Shown here in pieces: positions 7,145 to 15,565 of a DNA stretch of 28,838 nt (within the stretch, counting starts at the first letter, position 1; every line of letters starts with the position of its first letter). The stretch comes from a virus. The stretch covers positions 1 to 28,838 of IMG/VR virus record IMGVR_UViG_3300012202_000009. One strand, 5' to 3'. The translations under genes and the position numbers were made by a program. The notes beneath the pieces are model-generated. The model saw nothing but the letters and a program-made list of their open reading frames with translations, was not told where the DNA came from and made no database searches.

Positions 7145-9791
7145 AATTAAGAATACGCTCCAGGATCGCTTCCTTAACCATGGCCTCGGATCTGGCGAGA
7201 ACTGACTTCGCGCCGTCGCCAAGGATTTTTCCGCCGATCACTCCCGTGAAACTCGGATCCGCGAATATGCCAAGACCGAGCGATGCGAGCGGGTTACCGG
7301 CGATTTGCGACACCGTCGAATTTGTCGCGAGGTTCTGAAACGTCGTCGAGTTGATTGGCTTACCGGTCCCCCTGGCGGCTTCCATACGCAGAGCGTTACG
7401 TAATGCTGTCAGTTGGTCGATAGTTTCCGGCGTGACCCATTTTGCTTTGGGAGCGCCCGGTAGCTGCTGCTGTTTTTGGATGTTCTTGATCGCCGAGTCG
7501 ATCGCCTGTAACCGCACGTCGCCGGTCGCGCTGGTAAGATTAAGGCTTTGCAGGAAGCGTTTCTCGTCGACTGCCTTCATCAGCTCCGCGTGCGTCTTCA
7601 TATAGTCTTTGAACCCAGATGCACCCGACTCGATCGCGGTCTGGGCCAACGGCTTCAATTTCATCAATGCGGCGGATGCTGCCTGCGCGTCAGCGTCAGT
7701 ATTTTGCGCGACCGGACTCAACAGATGATTGATAAGCTTATGCACGCCATAGGCCATTTCCGGGTCGGTTTCAGGCGCTCCGTTTCCTGCGTTACTTCTC
7801 ATCGCATCCCTGACCTGCGTGACATATTTTACCGCACCGGGAAGCTTACTGTCAGGTCCGGAAAGGATTTTATTCGCGGCATCAAAGAATGCCTGAACCT
7901 TTTGAGGATCCATCTCCGTCTTGTTCGTAAACGCAGCTGTCCTCATTGGGCCAGTGATGGCATTAACAGCCGCCTCCATGGTCGCCACGTCACCCGGATC
8001 GCCTTGTAACTTGTGGGCCGCCGCGTTGATCGCCTGCGCGTTACGCTGTGCCACCACCGCTGGCGCGCCGCTCACGCTCTCCAGTCCACGATGAAGCGTC
8101 GCCAGCCCCGGATCGTTCGTCAGGCCGGTCAAAGTCGGATGATATCCGGGCGGCACGACGACATCTGTGGCGGCAATAGGCGGATTTCCTGAGTGAAAAT
8201 GGCGGATCAGATTATCGGCGACCTTCTGTGCGGCATCCTTTGAGAGGGGAGGCATCATCGGTGCGGGTGGCGGATTGTCATGGATCGCGGCATATCCGGC
8301 GGCTTCTGTCGGCGACAGCGTCGCGGGATCGAGCCCAGGTGTGGTCGGTGTGTAGCCAGGCTCTCCGAGCGGGGGCGCGCCCGGGGGCGGTTCGCCGGGC
8401 AACGTCGGAGCGGCGCCGCGTGGGACAGGTGTACGGATCGCCGCGTAGCCGGCCTGCTCGGTCGGTGAAAGAGTAATTGTTTTCCCCGGTGCTGGCGCGA
8501 TCACAGGCGCGCTGGGGCGCGGAGAAGCGGTCGCCAGCGGATTGACCGATGTCACTTCCGAGGAGGCTGGTGGCGCGGACCGAGGCTGGGATATCCCTCG
8601 TATGACCGGTGTCGCCGCGGCGGTGACGTTGCCTTGCGGGTCGACCTCGAAGGTTCGGCCGCCCGAAGGTGCGAAGGAAGGCGTTGGCGCTTCGAGTGCG
8701 GGTGCCGCGAGCGGATTGACCCCGGGCGCCTCTCCAGCGGCCGCGGGCGTGCCGCTCGGGAAAAGTGAAAACCGGCCAGGGATGTTCGCGGGCGAACGCA
8801 TGAGACCTGGCGTGAGCATCATCCCGGATGCGAGAGCATTCGTCGCTTCGGGCGTTATCGTGCCGGTGCGCGGGCCATGAACAAGATCGACGAGGCCGCC
8901 TAGAAAATCATGTACCGCGCCCGGCAATGCGAAGTGTGGCTGACCCGCGGCGTCCATCGCAATCGGTGTGTTCTGCGAATAGACCAGGGAAGGGTCGCGG
9001 GCGACCGCCGATCGGAGGGCCGCATAAGTTTCCTGGCTCGGATTCGAGGCGATGGGATTCGGGATAAACTGATCACCTCCGAGTCTGTTCAGCGCGACGT
9101 TGGTATCGCCCATGATCGGAGGGATCCGAACCGGGGCGGAGGTCGCCGCGTCAGAAACCAGAGTAGGCGTAGGTGGTGAAACGCCAGGCTGCGTGGCGGT
9201 CGCGCCGGGCGCCCCATCCCCGGAGATCCCCCACCGGCTACGGAACGCGCTTTCATCGACTGCCGGACGCGCCTGCGTTCCAGATATTCCCCACCGTGAA
9301 CGGAATGCTTGCTCGTCGGGTAACGCTCCAGCGCCGGCGCCTTGGCTCGCATCCGTCGCCGTCTTCCCGGGCGCTCCTATTCCGCTTGCATCCGCGTACT
9401 TCGTCAGTTTCATTTGCGGATAGAATGACAAGGCCTTTGTCACATAGCCTTGGGTTTCAGGCTTCCATCGCTGTGCGGTGCGCGGTCCACCATTATAGTA
9501 AGCCAGCGCTCCGGCAGGATCGCCGCCGCTCGCCTGTAACCCCTCCGCGAGGTTCGCTGCCGCCGCCGGGATCGCCTGGGTCATATCGCGCGGATCGATA
9601 CCGTAGTGCGCGGCGAGCTTTGGCATGATCTGCATGCCGCCAACAGCTCCAGCCGGAGATTCAGGTGTGTTCGGATTACCAGAGCTTTCCAGGTGAAACG
9701 CGGTTTTAATCAGCAGTGGGTCGACGTTATATACCTGTCCGTAATAATCAAACAGGTGGTCAAAAGCGTCGTTCGTCTGAAGCGCGGCCAT
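7008..9791 (-). CDS. Ejection protein with N-terminal lytic transglycosylase
   Basis: This protein has 927 residues. The first 125 or so form an SLT-type lytic transglycosylase: catalytic Glu35 in HLESSGNP, GGMQIMP at 51-57, ALAYYNGGP at 95-103, and YVTKAL near 116. Such domains cut peptidoglycan locally during DNA entry, as in the T7 gp16 ejection protein. Two copies of AFRSRWGISG follow (about 162-171 and 182-191), then a long Pro/Ala/Gly-rich low-complexity region with two copies of LSPTE.AGYAAI. From about residue 520 on, helical sequence predominates to the Pro/Gly-rich end. The start ATG overlaps the upstream stop as TAATG. The domain, the size and the position at the end of the ejection genes make an internal virion protein very likely. 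The large non-enzymatic part is not recognisable by family. Confidence 0.88.
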   Translation of the reverse strand: MAALQTNDAFDHLFDYYGQVYNVDPLLIKTAFHLESSGNPNTPESPAGAVGGMQIMPKLAAHYGIDPRDMTQAIPAAAANLAEGLQASGGDPAGALAYYNGGPRTAQRWKPETQGYVTKALSFYPQMKLTKYADASGIGAPGKTATDASQGAGAGALPDEQAFRSRWGISGTQARPAVDESAFRSRWGISGDGAPGATATQPGVSPPTPTLVSDAATSAPVRIPPIMGDTNVALNRLGGDQFIPNPIASNPSQETYAALRSAVARDPSLVYSQNTPIAMDAAGQPHFALPGAVHDFLGGLVDLVHGPRTGTITPEATNALASGMMLTPGLMRSPANIPGRFSLFPSGTPAAAGEAPGVNPLAAPALEAPTPSFAPSGGRTFEVDPQGNVTAAATPVIRGISQPRSAPPASSEVTSVNPLATASPRPSAPVIAPAPGKTITLSPTEQAGYAAIRTPVPRGAAPTLPGEPPPGAPPLGEPGYTPTTPGLDPATLSPTEAAGYAAIHDNPPPAPMMPPLSKDAAQKVADNLIRHFHSGNPPIAATDVVVPPGYHPTLTGLTNDPGLATLHRGLESVSGAPAVVAQRNAQAINAAAHKLQGDPGDVATMEAAVNAITGPMRTAAFTNKTEMDPQKVQAFFDAANKILSGPDSKLPGAVKYVTQVRDAMRSNAGNGAPETDPEMAYGVHKLINHLLSPVAQNTDADAQAASAALMKLKPLAQTAIESGASGFKDYMKTHAELMKAVDEKRFLQSLNLTSATGDVRLQAIDSAIKNIQKQQQLPGAPKAKWVTPETIDQLTALRNALRMEAARGTGKPINSTTFQNLATNSTVSQIAGNPLASLGLGIFADPSFTGVIGGKILGDGAKSVLARSEAMVKEAILERILNFSGKGEAALAQQPPARSAPWNPLNTGEPSPAAGAAPGWPSAGGGP

Positions 9792-10636
9792 TATTGTGCC
9801 GGCGCCAACTGGGGTGGCATCATACCAAAATTATTATAGATCCCATCATTGTCAGCCTTGCCAACGCGGTTCATGAACGCTGATCTTTGTGTCGCGTCCA
9901 TACTATCCAGGACCTTCTTACGTTGTGGCCCGGTGAGCTGATCCCACACATAAACCCGGGGATCCGCATTGGTCTGGAACTGTGTAACAAACCGGTTAAT
10001 ATTACCGACCTGCTGTCCGCTATTCTGCCACTGAAGTGTTTGATCGTGCTCCATACGCCGCAACCCGATCATTCCCTGAAGGACGGCTTGCGCGGCCGGC
10101 TTTGGAATCAGAACACTCGGACTGGCGGCCGAAGCGGTCTGGCCGCCTTCTTTTCTTTGCATGGCGCGGGCACCACCGAGAGACGCCTGCGTCAGGAATT
10201 TGTTCGCTTCCGCGTAATGGGTGGTTTCTTCTGGTGTCATCACACCACCAAACGATCCTCCCAGGGTCGTCACGAAATGCTCTGCCCGTTGTAGCCATTC
10301 AGGATGCTGGGTCATTATTTTGGCACTGAGATCGTATAATGCGTCAGAACCTTTCCCGGTCGGCGCCAGCGCCAGTTCCTGCTGCGCCTTGAACAACGGA
10401 TACATATCGTTCGCGTAAGTCTTAGACCGTTCAGCCATCTCGCGCTGCTGCGCTACCTGCGCCGCGACAGAGGCGTCGAAACCAGGCGGGTTACCCGCTG
10501 CGAACCCCCCCCCAGGAATATTGCCTCCCTGACTCGTGGCTGGTTGTCCAGACCCTTGCGGGTCGACCGCGATGCCGCCGGCGGCCGTCGGATCGAAGGC
10601 AACACCGCCCGCGGCGACAGGATCGAACGCCGCCAT
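9791..10636 (-). CDS. Probable internal or ejection virion protein
   Basis: This protein has 281 residues from ATG 10636, which overlaps the upstream stop as TGATG; a GTG at 10639 is less likely. The N-terminus carries a tandem short repeat, FDPVAAGG, FDPTAAGG, VDPQGSG. A helical body follows with Gln/Glu/Lys-rich segments (about 55-95 and 195-225) and WLQRAEHFVTTLGG near the middle. It ends with MMPPQLAPAQ. I recognise no family. It lies in an unbroken chain of overlapping genes between a 299-residue protein and the transglycosylase ejection protein, the place where podoviruses encode proteins ejected with the DNA. That position is the main support for the role. Confidence 0.72.
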   Translation of the reverse strand: MAAFDPVAAGGVAFDPTAAGGIAVDPQGSGQPATSQGGNIPGGGFAAGNPPGFDASVAAQVAQQREMAERSKTYANDMYPLFKAQQELALAPTGKGSDALYDLSAKIMTQHPEWLQRAEHFVTTLGGSFGGVMTPEETTHYAEANKFLTQASLGGARAMQRKEGGQTASAASPSVLIPKPAAQAVLQGMIGLRRMEHDQTLQWQNSGQQVGNINRFVTQFQTNADPRVYVWDQLTGPQRKKVLDSMDATQRSAFMNRVGKADNDGIYNNFGMMPPQLAPAQ

Positions 10637-11535
10637 CACTGATATCCGTTCTGTTGAAACAGCGAGACCTTATCGGGAGGAACCATGAACGACCCGCCTG
10701 GGCCCCTCATCAGGCGAGCGCCAGGGACATGAGCGGCGCTACCAGGTGGTCCAGGCGGCCGATATGGCGCGCCGAGCTGGGTGAGTGGCCTCTGCGGTGC
10801 CACATAGCCGCCAGGGCCCAGAGCGCCGGGCTGAATCGGAACGCGAGCGCCACCAGCACCCGGATTATAGCCGTTGGTCGCCGGCACGCTGGTCAACGGA
10901 ACCGTGAGCTGCTGACCCAGTGTGATGCCGCCGCCGCTCGCATCAACGTCAGCCTGTGTCGCCGCCCGAGTGGTCGTCGCCAAGCGGTCGGATGGCGAAT
11001 ATCCGATGGTGAATCCTTCCGTGGACTGCGTGGGGATTGCCGGAAAAGGCGCCCCAGCGGGCGAGATAGCGGTAGGAATGATCTGGCCTCCAACACTGAT
11101 GGAGGAGGGTGTGGGCGTCACCGCGCCAAGCCGCGACTCCGCCGCCGTTTGCATCTGGGATGCGATGAATGGCCGCAGATAGGCGGACAGAGCGGCCCCG
11201 TCGCCGGTTGGTCCGGCGGCGAGATCCGCGAGAATGGGCTGCGTGACGTATCCATTGTGCTCGCCGCGCGCCAGTAGATTGGTGATTTCCTCATGCGACC
11301 ACTGGTCGGGCGGCTTCGCCAGCATCGGCGCCAGCAAGCCGTACGACCCCGATCGCTGATCATTCAGCGTCCGCTGCCGCTGCTGCGCCAGGGTTTCCGG
11401 AAACAGCTTCGCCTGGTTGAGCTGATTCTGGATGCCCGCGAACTGCCCGATCGTGGCCAGCGGGTTGACCGGTGCGACACCCTGACCGGCGCGCAGCGGG
11501 ATTGAGGCGTCAACACCTCCGATTGAACCGCTCAT
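10636..11535 (-). CDS. Unknown virion-cluster protein, Pro/Gly-rich C-terminus
   Basis: This protein has 299 residues. The ATG at 11535 overlaps the previous stop as ATGA; further-upstream in-frame starts give arginine-rich sequence that is clearly another frame of the neighbour, so I reject them. Residues about 23-105 are helical (LATIGQFAGIQNQLNQAKLF, LLAPMLAKPP, EEITNLLARGEHNGY). The C-terminal half is Pro/Gly-rich and looks flexible (VPIQPGALGPGGYVAPQRPL), ending with PPDKVSLFQQNGYQ. I do not recognise the family. Tight coupling with the DNA-transfer-like protein and the transglycosylase protein suggests a role in the ejected core, by position only. Confidence 0.72.
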   Translation of the reverse strand: MSGSIGGVDASIPLRAGQGVAPVNPLATIGQFAGIQNQLNQAKLFPETLAQQRQRTLNDQRSGSYGLLAPMLAKPPDQWSHEEITNLLARGEHNGYVTQPILADLAAGPTGDGAALSAYLRPFIASQMQTAAESRLGAVTPTPSSISVGGQIIPTAISPAGAPFPAIPTQSTEGFTIGYSPSDRLATTTRAATQADVDASGGGITLGQQLTVPLTSVPATNGYNPGAGGARVPIQPGALGPGGYVAPQRPLTQLGAPYRPPGPPGSAAHVPGARLMRGPGGSFMVPPDKVSLFQQNGYQ

Positions 11536-12002
11536 GGCGTTGCACCCGCGGGCGCCGGCGTTGCACCTCCAGGGGCCGCGGTTGCGCCATCCTGCCCCGC
11601 GACTGGCGCCGGCGCGGCGCCGGCCTGCTGCTGACGGAGCAACGCGGCCTTCCCGTGGACAGCAGCGGACAGGTTGATCGCGTACTTCTCCCGCAGCCAC
11701 GCCCGCAACTTGTCCGGATCCGCGGGCATTTCCGAGATGGTCGCGACCGCGATCGAGGGCTGGAGCTTGCCCTCCGCGACCGCCGATGAGACCGCCTTAA
11801 TCACGTCTTTGGCCTTGACGTTTGGGTTGCCGGCGAGGGCTCCCATGACAGGAAGCCCGTAATCGAGGGTGGTGATGTGCTGCTGAAGAACGTCCGGCGG
11901 CTGGGCATGCATATGTGCCCAGGCCTGAGCGTGCTGAAGCATCGGGTCGGGTTCAGCCGCGGCTGTTCGCGCGCGGGCGGAGATGAGGGGATTCGATGCC
12001 AT
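11532..12002 (-). CDS. Small helical protein in the ejection gene cluster
   Basis: This protein has 156 residues from ATG 12002, which overlaps the previous stop as TGATG. Residues 20-118 are predicted helical and fairly ordered. Visible pieces are MLQHAQAWAHMHAQPPDVLQ, KAKDVIKAVSSAVAEGKLQP, and ISEMPADPDKLRAWLREKYA. The last 35 residues are Ala/Pro/Gly-rich. Small proteins with the 'DV.KA....G......A......MP.DP..LR.WL' arrangement occur in this position in other alphaproteobacterial phages as far as I remember, always without a defined function. It may correspond functionally to one of the small P22 ejection or assembly proteins, but no homology can be claimed. Confidence 0.72.
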   Translation of the reverse strand: MASNPLISARARTAAAEPDPMLQHAQAWAHMHAQPPDVLQQHITTLDYGLPVMGALAGNPNVKAKDVIKAVSSAVAEGKLQPSIAVATISEMPADPDKLRAWLREKYAINLSAAVHGKAALLRQQQAGAAPAPVAGQDGATAAPGGATPAPAGATP

Positions 12003-12745
12003 CAAAAATTCCCGTCAATATTGCCATTTATCGCGTTGGAAATTGGACCACTGCCTCCTCCACCGCCTCCACCACTTCCGAGCAGATTGTTGTACAACAG
12101 GTAATTGAGAGGCGTGCCGCCGGCTGAACTCAGCCCACCGGCGACGGCGTTCCCACTTCCAACCGTCCCGGCCGCGCTGGCATTGGCGCCCCCGATCGCA
12201 GAGGCATTGGCGTTCGAGATGTTTGCCGTTCCGAGATCGCCGGTTTTCGCGGCGGCGCTTTCCCCCTGGCTCGCCAGGGACTGGAGCGGATTGAGCAAAT
12301 TCGCCTGAAAGGTGTTCTGGGCGAGTCCGGTGGCGTATCCCGCGGCCCCCTTAAGCGCCGCGCCTGACGTGCCGAGCCCGCGGGCCGCCGCGCTGTTCTG
12401 CACGGACTTCAGCCCCTGCGTGAGGTTGAACTGGTACCCGGGGGTAGCTTCAAGAGCCGATAATTCCGCGCCGGAGTCGAGCGGTGCGGCTGGCGTTATG
12501 GTCCCATCCGCGGCGGTCGTCGGAAGGCCGAAGAACGAGGACAGCTTGTTCGTCGCGGCCTGTCCGGTGGCATTGTATGGCGCCAGATCGGCGCGGGTCT
12601 GCGCGGCTTCATCGATCGATGCCTGGGTCGCCCTGTTCGCCGCGCCCGCCTGCTTACTGGCCGCACTGCTCGCCGCGCTCGATGAGACCGCCGCCCCGGC
12701 CAGACCGGCAGCCGCTGAAACGCCGATCGCCGCTCCGACGCCCAT
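12002..12745 (-). CDS. DNA transfer (ejection) protein, P22 gp7-like region
   Basis: This protein has 247 residues. The N-terminus is Ala/Ser/Gly-rich and hydrophobic (AAIGVSAAAGLAGAAVSSSA), followed by a helix with RADLAPYNATGQAATNKL (about 51-68). The signature is TPGYQFNLTQGLKSVQNSAA then ARGLGTSGAA (about 101-130). This phrase is characteristic of phage proteins annotated as DNA transfer or ejection proteins, placed near gp7 in P22-type phages. The rest is low-complexity Ala/Gly/Asn/Ser with a Gly run near the end. It begins at a TGATG overlap with the sulfotransferase-GNAT gene and starts the chain of five ejection-cluster genes. The protein would leave the capsid with the DNA and act at the cell envelope. 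Confidence 0.82.
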   Translation of the reverse strand: MGVGAAIGVSAAAGLAGAAVSSSAASSAASKQAGAANRATQASIDEAAQTRADLAPYNATGQAATNKLSSFFGLPTTAADGTITPAAPLDSGAELSALEATPGYQFNLTQGLKSVQNSAAARGLGTSGAALKGAAGYATGLAQNTFQANLLNPLQSLASQGESAAAKTGDLGTANISNANASAIGGANASAAGTVGSGNAVAGGLSSAGGTPLNYLLYNNLLGSGGGGGGGSGPISNAINGNIDGNF

Positions 12746-13797
12746 CAGACCGCTCCCGTTTCGAGTTTATAGAGATGGCCGAAATCCTCAGCGCCGAGAC
12801 GTTGGTACAACGGCCCCATCTTCGGCCCCGATCCGCGCGGGCCAGCCCGGAAATACACCTCGTGAATGCCTTTTTCCTTGAGGGCCGCGATTGATGCTCG
12901 TTGCATTTTCATCCCCAGGCCGAAAAACCCCGGCGCCGCGAAAAACAGCGTGTGCACAGCGGTCATGATGTGCGGCGACTCGAGCGATGGGCTCAGGATG
13001 GCCATCAGATAGCCGAACATCCGGCCGTTGCTGCGCGCCGTCATGAACTGGATCGCGTGCCTCCGATCCAGCTCGCGCATGAGCGGAATGTTCTTGCCTT
13101 CCCAGGAGTCCGGCGTCTCGCCGACGGAGATACAATGGTCGCGAAATAAGTGACGGCCGTCGCGATGGACGGTTTCGAAAGACTCCTGTTGGATTGAGAC
13201 GCCTTCAAGGTCTTTCACCGGACGTGCCATTCCGGCGATGCACTGCTGTTTCGCGATCTTCGCGACTTTGTCGAGTTGCGTCTGGTATGCGGCGGAATAC
13301 CGAATGAGTGCCGCCATGCTGACCTGAAGGTTGAGCGACGCGAAGGCGCCCCACCAGTCCGGCTTATGTGCGTAGGGCAGACAATGCTCAAACAGCCGGG
13401 CGCATCCGGCCTCCGTCGCCAGCTCGGCATATGAGATGGAAAGAACACCCGGCACGCGCCGCTCGATCTGGTCGAGTTTTCGATCCAGCTTCACCATGAG
13501 CGGTTCGATCGTGGTATCGAGGCCGAGGCGTACCAGGCTCTCAACCACGTCTCGCACCGGGCGGCGGATGACGATGGTCCGCAGGTCCGGCCTGTATCGC
13601 CGCGCCAGGCGCCACCAGGGCGCACCGGCGGTTTCCACGGTCCCGGTGCATTCCTGTGATAGCCATGACCTCACGTCCTCCAGGCCGCGCGCATGGCGCA
13701 GCTCGTCATGACCACAGTTCCAGTCGCCATATGAGAGAAAGCGCGAAACCCAGAACGTCCGCGATCGGGGCAGCGCGTAGATGATAAACGGGGTCAT
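12745..13797 (-). CDS. Sulfotransferase-like and GNAT acetyltransferase-like fusion
   Basis: This protein has 350 residues from ATG 13797, which overlaps the previous stop as ATGA; a TTG three codons earlier is possible. Residues 1 to about 190 resemble a P-loop sulfotransferase: a 5'-phosphosulfate loop IYALPRSRTFWVSRFL (6-21) and a 3'-phosphate-binding segment VIRRPVRDVVESLVRLG (76-92). Residues about 200-350 resemble GNAT acetyltransferases of phage virion clusters: ARSNGRMFGYLMAIL (254-268), the acetyl-CoA loop region PGFFGLGMKMQRAS (289-302), and a C-terminal RLGAEDFGHLYKLE. A GNAT-type protein is often present among podovirus structural genes; I do not know of a described fusion of this kind. 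Substrates are unknown. It could modify virion proteins, or the surface of the infected host. Domain calls rest on motif reading, not on a search. Confidence 0.75.
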   Translation of the reverse strand: MTPFIIYALPRSRTFWVSRFLSYGDWNCGHDELRHARGLEDVRSWLSQECTGTVETAGAPWWRLARRYRPDLRTIVIRRPVRDVVESLVRLGLDTTIEPLMVKLDRKLDQIERRVPGVLSISYAELATEAGCARLFEHCLPYAHKPDWWGAFASLNLQVSMAALIRYSAAYQTQLDKVAKIAKQQCIAGMARPVKDLEGVSIQQESFETVHRDGRHLFRDHCISVGETPDSWEGKNIPLMRELDRRHAIQFMTARSNGRMFGYLMAILSPSLESPHIMTAVHTLFFAAPGFFGLGMKMQRASIAALKEKGIHEVYFRAGPRGSGPKMGPLYQRLGAEDFGHLYKLETGAV

Positions 13798-14483
13798 GCC
13801 GGCCAAAACGGACTCGCGTAGTTGGTGCCGTTGATATTGACCCGGAGCCAGAAGGCCGGGTTTCCCGCCGTGGGGGCATTGGTCAGGGTTGCCACCTGAG
13901 CCGCCGCGTCGCTCGTTTGGCCCGTCAGATGAAGTAGGCCGTCGCCGTTGACCGTAACGCCCGCCAGGGTGGGGTTGGTGGCTCGCGCCAGATTTCCGGT
14001 GCCCGTGGTCGCGGTATAGGTGACCGTGGCCGGAGCTGTGATGAGCGGCACGGTGCCCGTCGCCGGGCTGGCCGGGTATGCCGTGCCGTTGCCCTTGGCC
14101 ACCGTCGGGTTGGGGTAGGTGCCCGACAGGTCGCCCCCGGCGGCACCGGTCAGGATCGGCGCGGCGAATGTGGCGTCAGCCCGAAGGAAGTTGGTCGTGC
14201 CCCCTCCGGATGGGGGAACCAGGCCCTTGAGGGTGCTGCTGAACGTGTTGATCAGTAGTGTGAGCGCCGCGTTGGTCAGGCCGCCAAAGAAGCCTCCTCC
14301 CGCGTTCACCTGGACGTTTCCGGTGACACCGCCGGGCACGCCGGCCGCGCCCGACTGGCCGCCGGTGCGGGAGAGCAGCGTCTGGAAGAAGAACTGCCAT
14401 GCTGGGTCGGTGATCTTCGTCAGCGGATTGGTCACCGGGATCGATGGTACCGGGACCTGGGCGTTCAGATTGGTGCCGCTCAT
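13794..14483 (-). CDS. Short tail-fibre-like protein
   Basis: This protein has 229 residues. The N-terminus (ITDPAWQFFFQTLLSRTGG, about 24-42) is the kind of segment found at the start of phage fibre proteins that dock on the virion. A fibre-type shaft follows: GGGTTNFLRADATFAAP (93-109), then GDLSGTYPNPTVAKGNG (117-133). From about residue 184 the C-terminal module LHLTGQTSDAAAQVATL, then TNAPTAGNPAFWLRVNINGT, closes the chain. The same module ends the protein at 18960-19622. It starts four bases after the stop of the lectin-like gene and overlaps the next start by ATGA. It is likely a trimeric fibre or a fibre adaptor. Confidence 0.78.
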   Translation of the reverse strand: MSGTNLNAQVPVPSIPVTNPLTKITDPAWQFFFQTLLSRTGGQSGAAGVPGGVTGNVQVNAGGGFFGGLTNAALTLLINTFSSTLKGLVPPSGGGTTNFLRADATFAAPILTGAAGGDLSGTYPNPTVAKGNGTAYPASPATGTVPLITAPATVTYTATTGTGNLARATNPTLAGVTVNGDGLLHLTGQTSDAAAQVATLTNAPTAGNPAFWLRVNINGTNYASPFWPA

Positions 14484-14487
14484 GATT

Positions 14488-15546
14488 TCAGGACTTCCAC
14501 GGTTCCACCTCGACGAAAGCGCCGTTCAGCGCCGTTTTGAACGCCGACGACCAGAACAGCTCGAAGACGCGATCGCGGGCGTAGCCGGTGCGGTTCCATT
14601 GCGGCTGCGAGAGAGGATCGCTGGTGATCTCTTGCGGCACGGGATTTCCCCAGTCCTCTCCCCGCGTATCGGACCACCTCAGGCCGAGCGATGGCGTGAT
14701 GGCGGGCGCTGGCGAAAACTGAAGCGCGGTGCACGGGCTCTCCGTCGCCAGGGAGGTGACGACGACGTTGTCCATGTTCAGTTTTGGCCGAGGGGGCGGA
14801 GGAGGCGGGGGTGGTGACGGGGGAAACAGCGTGCACAATATTTCCAGGCCGGTGCCGGAAAATGTCCCGCCCAGACTTCCGCGGTTCAACGTGAAATCGC
14901 TTACTACTCCCCCGGCCGGAACGCTGTTGTACATCTGCGGCGGCGACCCGAATGGGAGCTGGCCATTCGATCCCAGGAAGACCGGCAGCAGACCCGCCGT
15001 GATGAACTTTCGCCGGTTCGCCGCGATGTTGAGGTCAACGAATAAGGACGGAACCCCCCACCATACGTCCGCCATGCAGTACTGGCCGTTATCTAGGATG
15101 TCGCCGAGATGACTGGAAGTGCCGGTCGCGATTGTCGGCCATTTGATAGGATCGAAGGCGTTCCAGATAACTGCACTCGGCGCGCATACGACGTCGTTCT
15201 GATAGCATTGGATCGTCTGAGTGCTGGTGTCGACCGAAAGCAGGATGTGATTTTCGCCGCTTATCGATACGAGATCAAAGTCCGCGTCTACCAGAACCGG
15301 ATCGGCGCCGTAGAATAGTCCACTGCCGAACTTCGCGTTGACGGACGTGCCCGCGAAGCGAAAGCTGAACCCGAACATCGGTTGCGTCGGTGGTGACGAT
15401 GAGAAATTCGATTGGAAGTAGACGACGGAACCGCCGGTATTCTCTACCCATAAGCTGAGCAGGAACGTGGTTGACGACGTGGGAAACCCAATTCCGACGG
15501 TGCTGCTGGAGTACCCTCCTCGCGCGGGCGTGATCGAATATGGCAT
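14488..15546 (-). CDS. Lectin-like protein with P22 gp10-type C-terminus
   Basis: This protein has 352 residues. Residues about 25-240 look like a concanavalin A or LamG-type jelly roll: TTFLLSLWVENTGGSVVYF, GENHILLSVDTSTQTIQCYQ, a late ADVWWG, and FITAGLLPVFLG. A poly-proline linker (about 242-254) leads to an end module (256-352). That module contains LGLRWSDTRG, PQWNRTGYARDRVFELFWS and KTALNGAFVEVEPW. The end module corresponds to the last strand region of P22 gp10-like DNA-stabilisation proteins, where the chain ends in a similar W.R.G..R...F....S...L....... pattern. An almost identical module ends the neighbour at 15566-17068. The protein is probably a tail part carrying a sugar-binding domain on a gp10-derived mount. 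Confidence 0.8.
   Translation of the reverse strand: MPYSITPARGGYSSSTVGIGFPTSSTTFLLSLWVENTGGSVVYFQSNFSSSPPTQPMFGFSFRFAGTSVNAKFGSGLFYGADPVLVDADFDLVSISGENHILLSVDTSTQTIQCYQNDVVCAPSAVIWNAFDPIKWPTIATGTSSHLGDILDNGQYCMADVWWGVPSLFVDLNIAANRRKFITAGLLPVFLGSNGQLPFGSPPQMYNSVPAGGVVSDFTLNRGSLGGTFSGTGLEILCTLFPPSPPPPPPPPRPKLNMDNVVVTSLATESPCTALQFSPAPAITPSLGLRWSDTRGEDWGNPVPQEITSDPLSQPQWNRTGYARDRVFELFWSSAFKTALNGAFVEVEPWKS
14492..14778. repeat. Direct repeat copy A (gp10-type end module)
   Basis: This segment at the 3' end of the lectin-like gene matches 15570-15859 at the DNA level. The first 120 or so bases differ at only a handful of positions, and the last 50 or so are nearly identical. The middle is more diverged, with a three-base length difference. 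This points to gene duplication or recombination between neighbours. Confidence 0.9.
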
Positions 15547-15565
15547 TACAGAGCACCGCCGCGAC

